In this document: positions 1 to 6,514 of the stretch, in pieces
Numbering within the stretch: the first letter of the stretch is position 1
How the letters are laid out: every line of letters begins with the position of its first letter
Assembly: GCA_029056365.1 (NCBI GenBank)
Contig: JAIDBM010000290.1
Coordinates: 1 to 11,195, forward strand
DNA length: 11,195 nucleotides
Direction: 5' to 3'
DNA from: Muribaculaceae bacterium
GTDB taxonomy: Bacteria > Bacteroidota > Bacteroidia > Bacteroidales > Muribaculaceae
Translations under genes and position numbers: made by a program
The notes under the pieces: generated by a model
Seen by the model: the letters and a program-made list of their open reading frames with translations, nothing else
Database searches by the model: none
What the model was told of the DNA's origin: nothing

Positions 1-2
1 TG

Positions 3-75
3 TGACCCCGGAGAGGCTCGAACTCTCGACCCACTGATTAAGAGTCAGTTGCTCTACCAACTGAGCTACGGAGTC
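3..75 (-). tRNA. tRNA-Lys (anticodon CUU)
   Basis: The reverse complement folds into a complete 73-base cloverleaf. The acceptor stem is GACTCCG with CGGGGTC (one T-G pair), the D stem GCTC/GAGC, and the anticodon stem ACTGA/TCAGT with loop CTCTTAA, giving anticodon CTT. The variable loop has 5 bases, and the T stem is GAGAG/CTCTC with loop TTCGAGC. The discriminator base is A. The next two bases are CA, not CCA, so the 3' end is added after transcription, as is usual in Bacteroidetes. CUU reads the lysine codon AAG. A Bacteroidetes-type promoter lies about 60 bases upstream, so the gene is probably transcribed separately from sdaA. Confidence 0.95.
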
Positions 76-133
76 ATCAGTTAACCCTAATTTCATTTCT
101 TCAGATTTGCCCTTGCATTTCTGAATTGCGGTG

Positions 134-164
134 CAAAGTTACGTCTTTTTTTTTTGTCTTGCAA
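134..164 (-). promoter_or_regulatory. Bacteroidetes-type promoter of the tRNA-Lys gene
   Basis: On the minus strand TAACTTTG (134-141) matches the -7 consensus TAnnTTTG. A TTG at 162-164 lies exactly 20 bases upstream, the usual spacing to the -33 box. The spacer contains a run of ten As. Transcription would start near 126-129, leaving a leader of about 50 bases before the mature tRNA. Confidence 0.7.
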
Positions 165-236
165 GTATTTTTCTGGTTTTTTTCAAAAAAAATGTGTGAG
201 TCGATTTTTTTGACCGATGAAATGTGGTCAGATTAC

Positions 237-1436
237 CTATTTTATGGCTGCAAGTCCGCCCTGTGAGGTTTCCTTGTATAACGATGGAATGTCGTGCCCG
301 GTCTGTTTCATTACTTCGACTATGCGGTCGAAGTCTACACTGTGGCGACCATCGGAGAAGGCCGCATATAGGTTCGCATCCAAAGCTCTCGCAGCCGCGT
401 ATGCGTTGCGCTCGATGCATGGAATCTGTACCAGACCGCATACCGGGTCACAGGTCAGACCGAGGTGGTGCTCAAGACCCATCTCGGCGGAGTATTCAAT
501 CTGGGCAGGTGTGCCACCGAAAAGTTGCGATGCCGCAGCCGCAGCCATAGCGCAGGCAACACCTACTTCTCCCTGACAGCCGACTTCAGCTCCACTGACC
601 GATGCGTTGTGCTTTACAACGTTGCCGAAGAGTCCGGCGGTTGCAAGGGCGCGGAGTATCCGTTTTTCACTGAATCCTTTTGAATGGTGCAGATGGTATA
701 GTACGGCTGGCACAATGCCGCAGCTGCCACATGTGGGGGCGGTTACGATTTCGCCTCCCGAGGCGTTTTCTTCGCTTACAGCAAGCGCATAGGCGTATAC
801 AAGGCCTCGCGATTTAAGCGACTGTGCATATCCTGCCGCGTGTACATAGTAGCTTACGGCCTTGCGGCGTACGCCAAGTCCTCCCGGGAGTACACCCTCT
901 GCCTCGATGCCTCGTTCCACGGCTGCTTTCATCACTTGCCATACGCGGGCCAGATATTCCCATATTTCAGGGCCTTCCACTTCGTCGACATATTCCCAGT
1001 AGCTTTTGCCGGTTGTCTCGCACCATTTCAGTATGTCTTTGATTTTGTTGAGTTTGTATATGCTTCGGTTTTTGGTGCGGGATTCGCCTTCGCGCACAAT
1101 GTCGCCTCCGCCAATCGAGTAGTAGGTGCGTGAGAGCAGTTCGTGTCCGTCGGCATCGTATGCGGCGAATGTCATGCCGTTGGTGTGGAAGGGCAGTACG
1201 GTTTCCGGGGCCCAGAGTATGTTTGTGGGTAGTTTCGGTGTAAGAACATCGAGTATGGCGCGGTCGGTAAGGTGTCCTTTTCCGGTTGCGGCGAGTGCGC
1301 CGTACAGTGTCACCTTGCATGATGTGGCCTCGGCAGGCATTTCGTCGAGGAACAGTTTTGCCGCTTTGCGTGGCCCCATTGTGTGTGAGCTGCTGGGGCC
1401 GTTGCCGATTTTGTAGATGTATTTTATAGATTCCAT
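237..1436 (-). CDS. sdaA: L-serine ammonia-lyase (L-serine dehydratase), single-chain [4Fe-4S] enzyme
   Basis: This cytoplasmic enzyme deaminates L-serine to pyruvate and ammonia using a [4Fe-4S] cluster. The 399-residue protein has the N-terminal beta domain with GPSSSHTMGP (residues 13-22), then the catalytic alpha domain with APTCGSCG (233-240). The presumed cluster cysteines are C287, C329 (in TCDPVC) and C340 (in IPC). Their spacings of 42 and 11 match those I recall for C343, C385 and C396 of the Legionella pneumophila enzyme. The protein ends GGLAAIK and has no cysteine after C340, so it lacks the C-terminal 'tail-in-mouth' cysteine of that enzyme. The ATG at 1436 directly precedes the conserved N-terminus. 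A strong hairpin ends 14 bases upstream and I see no promoter between them, so the gene may depend on read-through from mdh and the thioredoxin gene, or on that hairpin as a control element. Confidence 0.95.
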   Translation of the reverse strand: MESIKYIYKIGNGPSSSHTMGPRKAAKLFLDEMPAEATSCKVTLYGALAATGKGHLTDRAILDVLTPKLPTNILWAPETVLPFHTNGMTFAAYDADGHELLSRTYYSIGGGDIVREGESRTKNRSIYKLNKIKDILKWCETTGKSYWEYVDEVEGPEIWEYLARVWQVMKAAVERGIEAEGVLPGGLGVRRKAVSYYVHAAGYAQSLKSRGLVYAYALAVSEENASGGEIVTAPTCGSCGIVPAVLYHLHHSKGFSEKRILRALATAGLFGNVVKHNASVSGAEVGCQGEVGVACAMAAAAASQLFGGTPAQIEYSAEMGLEHHLGLTCDPVCGLVQIPCIERNAYAAARALDANLYAAFSDGRHSVDFDRIVEVMKQTGHDIPSLYKETSQGGLAAIK

Positions 1437-1446
1437 GTTTAGTATC

Positions 1447-1488
1447 GTAAAAGGTCAAGGGCCATGATTTGTGCGGGCCCTTGACCTT
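1447..1488 (-). terminator. Perfect 13-bp hairpin between the thioredoxin lipoprotein gene and sdaA
   Basis: On the minus strand AAGGTCAAGGGCC (1476-1488) pairs without mismatch with GGCCCTTGACCTT (1451-1463) around a 12-base loop. The run after the stem is only TTTT, including the last two stem bases, so termination may be partial. The hairpin ends 14 bases before the sdaA start codon, leaving almost no room for a separate promoter. It may therefore act as an attenuator or mRNA-processing element as well as a terminator. A smaller hairpin (AGCAGA/TCTGCT, 1500-1514) lies just after the stop codon of the upstream gene. Confidence 0.7.
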
Positions 1489-1515
1489 GTTGTTCAATAA
1501 GCAGACTATCTGCTG

Positions 1516-2043
1516 TTATTTCGAGGCGTTTTCGATTATGGTAAAGAATTTATCGGATGGCAGCAGCTCATCGATGCCGGTGTAGCGGGTTTCTTTGCCA
1601 TTTTTGTCGATGACGATAATTGTAGGCACAGCCTCAACGTTGTATTTTTCGGCGGCTTTTTCATTTTCGTCTACATCGACATAAACGAATTTCACTGCCG
1701 GATATTTTGCGGCTGCCTCATCGAATGTCGGATGGAACTTCTGGCAGGGTCCGCACCAGGTGGCACCGAAGTCGATGGCCAGAACCTGACCTTTTTCGGG
1801 TGTGAACTGGCTGAGGTCGTCGCCTTTGAGTTCAATCAGGTTGTCAGGAGTGGTTTTCGCCTCAGTGGCTTTGTCGGCGAGAGTCCTGGTCTGAGGGTCG
1901 GCACCGTCGTCGATGTCTTCTTCGAACTGTTTTTCGGTTTCAGTTGCGTTGGAGTCGCCTTTCTGGGCCGAACCCGAGCATGCGGGAAGAGCGAAAACGA
2001 TTGCGGCGGCCGCGAATATGTAGGCTAATTTTTTCATTTTCAT
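1516..2043 (-). CDS. Thioredoxin-fold lipoprotein with CGPC active site
   Basis: A predicted membrane-anchored, probably periplasm-facing thiol-disulfide oxidoreductase of 175 residues. The N-terminus has basic residues, a hydrophobic stretch (about 6-18) and a lipobox LPAC with lipidated C22. An acidic, low-complexity linker follows (about 30-60). The thioredoxin domain covers about 65-172, with WCGPC (C97 and C100) and the cis-proline in AVPT (P140). Residues after C22 (SGSAQKG) lack the acidic surface-export signal described for some Bacteroidetes lipoproteins, so retention facing the periplasm is more likely; this is inference. The ATG at 2043 overlaps the mdh stop as ATGA. A second in-frame ATG at 2037 would give MKKL and an equally good signal peptide. 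The partner protein is unknown, and nothing links it functionally to malate dehydrogenase apart from the shared transcript. Confidence 0.88.
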   Translation of the reverse strand: MKMKKLAYIFAAAAIVFALPACSGSAQKGDSNATETEKQFEEDIDDGADPQTRTLADKATEAKTTPDNLIELKGDDLSQFTPEKGQVLAIDFGATWCGPCQKFHPTFDEAAAKYPAVKFVYVDVDENEKAAEKYNVEAVPTIIVIDKNGKETRYTGIDELLPSDKFFTIIENASK

Positions 2044-2969
2044 TGAGCCAGAGCGGCGTTGGTTTTGTGTACGGCTTCTGCGCTTGCCTTGAAGAGTTCT
2101 TTTTCTTTTTCGTTGAGGTCGAATTCAACGATTTTTTCGATACCGTTTTTGCCGAGGATACAGGGAACACCGATGCAGAGGTCTTTTTCGCCGTATTCGC
2201 CATCGAGCAGGGCCGAGCAGCTGATGAGCTTCTTCTGGTCGTGGAGAACGGCGGCGCATACCTGTGCGGCTGCGGCACCGGGGGCGTACCATGCTGAAGT
2301 GCCGAGGAGTTTTGTCAGGGTTGCACCGCCAACCATGGTGTCGGCTGCTACTTTCTGGAGCTGTTCTTCAGAGAGGAGCGAGCTTGCGGGAAGACCGCGG
2401 TATGCGGCAAAGCGGGTCAGGGGAATCATGGTGGTGTCGCCGTGTCCGCCTATTACGATTCCTTCAACTTCGGTGGCGTTTGCGCCGAGGGCGAGGCTGA
2501 GGAAATATTTGAAGCGTGCGCTGTCGAGTGCGCCGCCCATGCCTATGATTCGGTTTTTGGGCAGTCCGCTTACTTTGTGTATGAGGTAGGTCATGGTGTC
2601 CATGGGGTTCGACACGCACAGTATGATGGCGTTGGGCGAGTGGGCGAGAATCTGGTCGGTAACGGATTTCACGATTCCTGCGTTGACGCCGATGAGTTCT
2701 TCGCGGGTCATGCCGGGTTTGCGGGGGATGCCGGAGGTGATGACCACCATGTCGGAACCTTCGGTCATTTTATAGTCGTTGGTAACGCCTACCAGACGGG
2801 TGTTGGTGCCGAGGATGTTGGCGGTCTGCATGATGTCCATTGCCTTGCCTTCCGACACGCCTTCCTTGATGTCGAGAAGAACTACTTCGTCAGCGATCTG
2901 GTTGGTCACTAACACATTTGCACAAGTTGCGCCTACGTTTCCGGCGCCTACTACTGTAACTTTTGACAT
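2040..2969 (-). CDS. mdh: Malate dehydrogenase (NAD-dependent)
   Basis: Interconverts malate and oxaloacetate in the cytoplasm. The 309-residue protein is of the LDH-like MDH type. It has a nucleotide-binding glycine motif GAGNVG (8-13), D33 at the end of the second strand (typical of NAD preference), and IPRKPGMTR (81-89) with the two substrate arginines R83 and R89. R83 marks a malate rather than a lactate enzyme. N121, the D149/R152 pair and catalytic H176 in GGHGD are also present. An in-frame start at 3035 would add 22 residues, but the promoter -7 box lies at 3033-3040 and the family begins at MSKVTVVGAG, so the ATG at 2969 is chosen. The stop overlaps the start of the thioredoxin lipoprotein gene (ATGA), implying coupled translation. 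Confidence 0.96.
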   Translation of the reverse strand: MSKVTVVGAGNVGATCANVLVTNQIADEVVLLDIKEGVSEGKAMDIMQTANILGTNTRLVGVTNDYKMTEGSDMVVITSGIPRKPGMTREELIGVNAGIVKSVTDQILAHSPNAIILCVSNPMDTMTYLIHKVSGLPKNRIIGMGGALDSARFKYFLSLALGANATEVEGIVIGGHGDTTMIPLTRFAAYRGLPASSLLSEEQLQKVAADTMVGGATLTKLLGTSAWYAPGAAAAQVCAAVLHDQKKLISCSALLDGEYGEKDLCIGVPCILGKNGIEKIVEFDLNEKEKELFKASAEAVHKTNAALAQ

Positions 2970-3032
2970 TGTGGTATATTTTATATTAGTTGTGTTTTTG
3001 AGGTCTGCGGCGCTTTTGCCGCTTCTTAGCTG

Positions 3033-3064
3033 CAAAGATAATTATTCGGTTCGGATTATGCAAA
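3033..3064 (-). promoter_or_regulatory. Bacteroidetes-type promoter of mdh
   Basis: On the minus strand TATCTTTG (3033-3040) fits TAnnTTTG, and TTTG (3061-3064) lies exactly 20 bases upstream. Transcription would begin near 3025-3028, giving a leader of about 55-60 bases. The leader contains a small GC hairpin, GCGGC/GCCGC (3007-3022). This position rules out the upstream in-frame start at 3035 for this transcript. Confidence 0.8.
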
Positions 3065-3108
3065 TTAAATAATTTAAAATGAGTGATTGAAGCTGCATAC
3101 AGGCTGCA

Positions 3109-3145
3109 TGAAGCCGGCCCTGGCGTTATGGAAGGGTCGGCTTCA
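3109..3145 (-). terminator. Terminator-like hairpin downstream of the agp-like gene
   Basis: The arms at 3133-3145 and 3109-3121 pair over 13 bases with a single A-C mismatch, closing an 11-base loop. The stem begins about 20 bases after the phosphatase stop codon. No T-run follows on the minus strand, so it may be a Rho-assisted terminator or a 3'-end stabilising structure rather than a classical intrinsic terminator. Confidence 0.5.
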
Positions 3146-3164
3146 GAGCTGATTGTATATTTGT

Positions 3165-4448
3165 TCAGATTGCTTCGTAGGCATCGAAGGCTTCGCCGAA
3201 GCGTTTGTTGATGTCGTCGAGCGAGTATAGTCCGTCGGCGTTGGGTGTGAGTCCTTTCAGTTTCAGTGGAAATACCATCGGCGGATTGTGGAGGTCGAGC
3301 AGACTGATGTTCCGCAGCTGGTCGGGGGTCTGATATACCAGATTGAGCGACACGTATTGTTTGCCGTCCTTGCCCTGCCATTTCTCCATTACCAGCTTGC
3401 TGCCGATGGGTGTTTTCTTTTCTATGGCATCGGGGAGTTCGTATTCCTCTACGCCGAGGGCTGCGTTCACGCTGGCTATATTGGAGTCGTGTCCTACAAG
3501 ATAGGTGAACTTGCGTGCATCGGAATTCAGTTCGTCGTACATATATCGCAGCAACGGGTTGGCTACGTTTGCGGCCACTGTCGGCGCGGTGAACAGCACA
3601 TCGCCGTATACGTCTTTTATTTCGGCTATCTGCGCCCATTGGTCGCGGGTGAGCTTGTGGCCGAATCCGGCTTTTACCGAGTCGGGTTCTTCGTAGTACT
3701 GGAGTATAAAGGCATCGCTTGCCGAGTTGGCGTCTTTCAGCGAACCTTTCATGGCCGGCTCCTGGCCGGGTTCGAGAATAATCTGGGTGTCGTAGTTGTC
3801 GAAGGCGGTCATGCCGTCTTTGGCTGCGGGCGAATCTTTCAGATCGAGTACTTCGGCTATGAGTTCATAGTTGTCCTTAAGTTTTTCGTTTATGCCCCGT
3901 ATGCCGTTTTTACCGCCCATCGCGGCTATTTCCTTCATGGCCTGGTTTTTGAACTCGGGTGTTACTTTTGTGAGGCGCGGGTTGAACACGGGGTCCATTT
4001 TCGAAGGGGTGTAACGGTGGTTGACCGTGAGATTCGCCACCGGCATGAATCCCGAGGTAAAATATTGGGCTGTGGCGATGGTGCGTTGCATTGAATTTGC
4101 ATAGATGTTTACATCGTCGACAGTCGGAACATAGTTTTCGGGGAACAGACCTTGCTGAGCAAGATATTTGCGGAAATACTGGCCCATGATGGTTTCAAGG
4201 GCACCGCCGCGCGAGGTCAGTTCGCTCGGCGCGGCACTCCATTCGGTCCACTGGTGTGAAGTGAGGTTGCCCAGTGCGCTGCCGTTGCCCGACAGTGGTG
4301 CACGGATGCTATGGCGGCTAAGGACCACCATTTCCTTCAGGTTGTATTTGTTGTTAAAATCGTCGGAATGTTTCTGTGCCGACGCATAAGCCGGTATAAA
4401 CAGCAGCACCGCAAGCAGCAGCCGCAAAGTCGTTGAATAGTTTTTCAT
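3165..4448 (-). CDS. agp: Secreted histidine acid phosphatase, glucose-1-phosphatase (Agp) type
   Basis: A probable periplasmic phosphomonoesterase of 427 residues, which by family would release phosphate from glucose-1-phosphate and possibly phytate. A signal peptide (hydrophobic about 9-20, cleavage after A22-S23-A24) is followed by the catalytic RHSIRAP (45-51). Here H46 is the phosphorylated nucleophile and the usual glycine after it is serine, as E. coli Agp has asparagine there. Other Agp-like blocks are ANSMQRTIATAQ (R122), MDPVFNP (151-157), DAFILQYYE (245-253), the proton-donor GHDSNIAS (H320, D321), KTPIGSK (345-351) and VYQTPDQLRN (371-380). The order and spacing resemble E. coli Agp throughout. 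The protein contains no cysteine, so it cannot form the disulfides of the enterobacterial enzyme. It stands alone between two transcription units, next to an operon whose RmlA consumes glucose-1-phosphate in the cytoplasm. The substrate is inferred from resemblance only. Confidence 0.88.
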   Translation of the reverse strand: MKNYSTTLRLLLAVLLFIPAYASAQKHSDDFNNKYNLKEMVVLSRHSIRAPLSGNGSALGNLTSHQWTEWSAAPSELTSRGGALETIMGQYFRKYLAQQGLFPENYVPTVDDVNIYANSMQRTIATAQYFTSGFMPVANLTVNHRYTPSKMDPVFNPRLTKVTPEFKNQAMKEIAAMGGKNGIRGINEKLKDNYELIAEVLDLKDSPAAKDGMTAFDNYDTQIILEPGQEPAMKGSLKDANSASDAFILQYYEEPDSVKAGFGHKLTRDQWAQIAEIKDVYGDVLFTAPTVAANVANPLLRYMYDELNSDARKFTYLVGHDSNIASVNAALGVEEYELPDAIEKKTPIGSKLVMEKWQGKDGKQYVSLNLVYQTPDQLRNISLLDLHNPPMVFPLKLKGLTPNADGLYSLDDINKRFGEAFDAYEAI

Positions 4449-4481
4449 GTCTGTCAGATTAGAAGATGAATTATGAACATA

Positions 4482-4493
4482 CTATAATTATAG
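4482..4493. promoter_or_regulatory. 12-base perfect palindrome upstream of the phosphatase gene
   Basis: CTATAATTATAG is a perfect palindrome lying 34 bases before the phosphatase start codon, in the 93-base gap after the glycosyltransferase. It could be an operator, though a 12-base AT-rich palindrome may also be chance. No clear TAnnTTTG promoter is visible here; TATGTTCA just downstream is a poor match. Confidence 0.25.
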
Positions 4494-4541
4494 ACAATGC
4501 AGGTGCCGGAATTGTTCGTAGGTATTGTTTTCGCGGTGAGT

Positions 4542-5540
4542 TTACAGAGAGTCGAAGGTTTTGCGTCTGCGCAGGTAGTACTGTACCAGTATGTCGGGGC
4601 GGTCTTTGATCAGGTCGGCCGATGGCCGGGGCATGCTGTCGTAGTTGTGCCGCATGTGAGCGAAATCGCGGTGCGCGCGCCATATTGCGGCGGCGTTTTT
4701 GAAGTCGAAAGTCGCCACATACTTTGCCCAGGCGATGGTGTCGAGCAGCCGTCGGCGCAGAAGAGTGGCGTTTCGGCTGCTGTCGGGCAGGTTCTTGTGC
4801 AGCATCAGAAGGTTGTTGCGGAAGTTGAGATATGTTTTCCTCGGGTTTTCGGCCGGCAGCGAACCTCCTCCGAGGTGGTATACCACCGACTGCGGCACAA
4901 CGGCCAGACGCCATCCGGCCAGACGCATGCGCCAGCAGAGGTCGATTTCTTCCATATGGGCGAAAAAGTCTTTGTCGAGTCCACCGCATTCAAGATACAC
5001 GCGGCTGCGCACGGTGAGTGCGGCTCCCGAGGCCCACATCACGTCGATTGGTTTGTCGTACTGTCCGTTGTCTTTTTCGCATACATTGAAAATGCGGCCC
5101 CGGCAGTAGGGATAGCCGTTGCGGTCGATGAAGCCGCCGGATGCTCCGGCGTATTCGAAATGGCTCCGCCGGGTGTCGCTGAGCAGTTTGGGCTGCACTG
5201 CGGCGCAGTCGGGATTTGCGTCGAGATAGTCGACAAGCGGGTTTATCCATCCGGGCCGAACCGCTACATCGGAGTTGAGCAGTACTATATATTCGAAACG
5301 GTCGGCCAGAATGGCTATTGCCTTGTTGTAGCCTTCGGCAAAGCCATGGTTTTCGCTGAATGCCAGAATCTCGACCTGCGGGAATTCGTTTTTGAGCAGG
5401 GCGATCGAGTCGTCGGTTGAGCCGTTGTCGGCTACAATTACGGTGGCTGAGGCGGGGTCGGTGCCTGCTGTTACAGAGGGAAGATATTGGCGTAGCAGTG
5501 CTGCTCCGTTCCAGTTTAGAATTACTACTGCTGTTTTCAT
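4542..5540 (-). CDS. Family 2 glycosyltransferase (rhamnosyltransferase-like)
   Basis: A cytoplasmic or membrane-associated inverting glycosyltransferase of 332 residues that would transfer a sugar from a nucleotide donor to a lipid or glycan acceptor. The GT-A fold starts with VVILNWNG (5-12), followed by VADNGSTDDS (36-45), NHGFAEGYN (64-72), the metal- and donor-binding LLNSDV (87-92), ASGAALTVR (170-178) and the acceptor-side EEIDLCWR (197-204). A C-terminal arginine- and aromatic-rich region (about 235-330) has no hydrophobic membrane helix. These features resemble the WbbL-like GT2 group. It is the last gene of the operon; its ATG overlaps the acyltransferase stop as ATGA. Both donor and acceptor are unknown. 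The dTDP-sugar made by the first genes is a plausible donor, but this rests on position only. Confidence 0.88.
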   Translation of the reverse strand: MKTAVVILNWNGAALLRQYLPSVTAGTDPASATVIVADNGSTDDSIALLKNEFPQVEILAFSENHGFAEGYNKAIAILADRFEYIVLLNSDVAVRPGWINPLVDYLDANPDCAAVQPKLLSDTRRSHFEYAGASGGFIDRNGYPYCRGRIFNVCEKDNGQYDKPIDVMWASGAALTVRSRVYLECGGLDKDFFAHMEEIDLCWRMRLAGWRLAVVPQSVVYHLGGGSLPAENPRKTYLNFRNNLLMLHKNLPDSSRNATLLRRRLLDTIAWAKYVATFDFKNAAAIWRAHRDFAHMRHNYDSMPRPSADLIKDRPDILVQYYLRRRKTFDSL

Positions 5541-6514
5541 TGTTTCGAGCTTTGTTTTGCATTGCCGTTGTTGTCGGCTTTGTCATCTTGGAATTGTGGA
5601 GGCAGGGATGCCTCCACTCCGGGGAGAGAGACGGGGTTTTTCCAGCGTTTGTGGCTCCAGAGCCATAGGGCAGGGTCGCGCAAGATTGTTTGCCGGAGCA
5701 ATGCGGCGTATTCTTTAGTCAGAGCAGATTCGGGCGTTGAGGCTGCGTTGTCGCACATGGGCCGCACTGTTATGCGGTAGTTGCCGCGCCGGGGTTTGTA
5801 CATGTCGAGGTATGCGACAGCCGAGTCGAGTCGGCGGGCCAGTGTTTCGGTTCCGCTGATCATGGCGGTCGGATGGTTGAGGAATTCGAGAATGCAGGTG
5901 GTGTCGCCCGAGCCGGGTTTCTGGTCCGACATAAAGCCGGTTACAGTTCTAATGCCGTTTTTTCGGTATTCCAGCAGGTGCCTGAAGGTTGTTTTCTTGG
6001 GCAGCGATACCGATCCGAACCGGCTTCGAAGGCGTAGCATCAGGGCATCGAACCATTTGTTTTTGAGCGGTCGGTACACCTGGCAGAATTTCACGTCGTC
6101 TTCGTTGCCGTGGCGGCTGTGCAGGGTAATCGACGGCACCCATTCCCAGTTTCCGCAGTGCGAGAAATAACACACCACGCTGCGTCCGGCGGCCAGATGC
6201 CGGTCGATTACATCGATGTTCTCGAACTTCATCCGGCGCAAAATTTCACTTTCGCTTACGTGCAGCAGTTTCAGGGTCTCTACGATATAGTCGGAGAAAT
6301 TGCGGTAAAACTGCTTTTCGATTTTGCGCAGTTCGGCAGTTGTTTTGCCGGGCAGACTTTCGGCGAGGTTCTTGCGTATTGTATTACGGCGATAGCGAAC
6401 AATGTGGCATAGCGCAAAGCCGGCCGCATCGCTCAGGCGGTAAAGCAGCCATAGCGGAAGCAGAGCCAGAGTGTGCAGCAGAATGCCGGTAAGTGTATTT
6501 GCCGCGCGGTTCAT
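5537..6514 (-). CDS. Lysophospholipid/lipid A acyltransferase, LpxL/HtrB family
   Basis: A predicted inner-membrane acyltransferase of 325 residues that would add a secondary acyl chain to lipid A or a related lipid. One N-terminal membrane segment (about 7-26) is followed by the catalytic H(X)4E motif SHCGNWEW (H119, E124). MSDQKPG (195-201) and the C-terminal LWLWSHKRWK (283-292), typical of the family, come next. The last 25 residues are polar and probably disordered. The reading frame extends upstream into mtaB, but the ATG at 6514 starts the conserved MNRAANTL leader and overlaps the mtaB stop as ATGA, so it is chosen. It lies between mtaB and the glycosyltransferase in the coupled operon. 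Whether the acceptor is lipid A or an amino-lipid cannot be decided from sequence. Confidence 0.88.
   Translation of the reverse strand: MNRAANTLTGILLHTLALLPLWLLYRLSDAAGFALCHIVRYRRNTIRKNLAESLPGKTTAELRKIEKQFYRNFSDYIVETLKLLHVSESEILRRMKFENIDVIDRHLAAGRSVVCYFSHCGNWEWVPSITLHSRHGNEDDVKFCQVYRPLKNKWFDALMLRLRSRFGSVSLPKKTTFRHLLEYRKNGIRTVTGFMSDQKPGSGDTTCILEFLNHPTAMISGTETLARRLDSAVAYLDMYKPRRGNYRITVRPMCDNAASTPESALTKEYAALLRQTILRDPALWLWSHKRWKNPVSLPGVEASLPPQFQDDKADNNGNAKQSSKQ

Noticed and set aside
160..236. Intrinsic terminator after sdaA
   Set aside because: There is a short TGACC/GGTCA stem and T-rich sequence, but on the minus strand the stem is followed by As, not Ts. The arrangement fits the plus strand better, where no gene ends.
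2970..3035. N-terminal extension of malate dehydrogenase starting at 3035
   Set aside because: The promoter -7 box overlaps this start, and the family begins at the ATG at 2969.
3288..4094. A 268-codon open frame on the plus strand opposite the phosphatase gene
   Set aside because: It is antisense to a clear Agp-like gene, and its aromatic- and cysteine-rich product looks like a shadow translation.
4497..5420. A 307-codon open frame on the plus strand opposite the glycosyltransferase
   Set aside because: It mirrors the codon pattern of the GT2 gene and its product matches no family I recognise.
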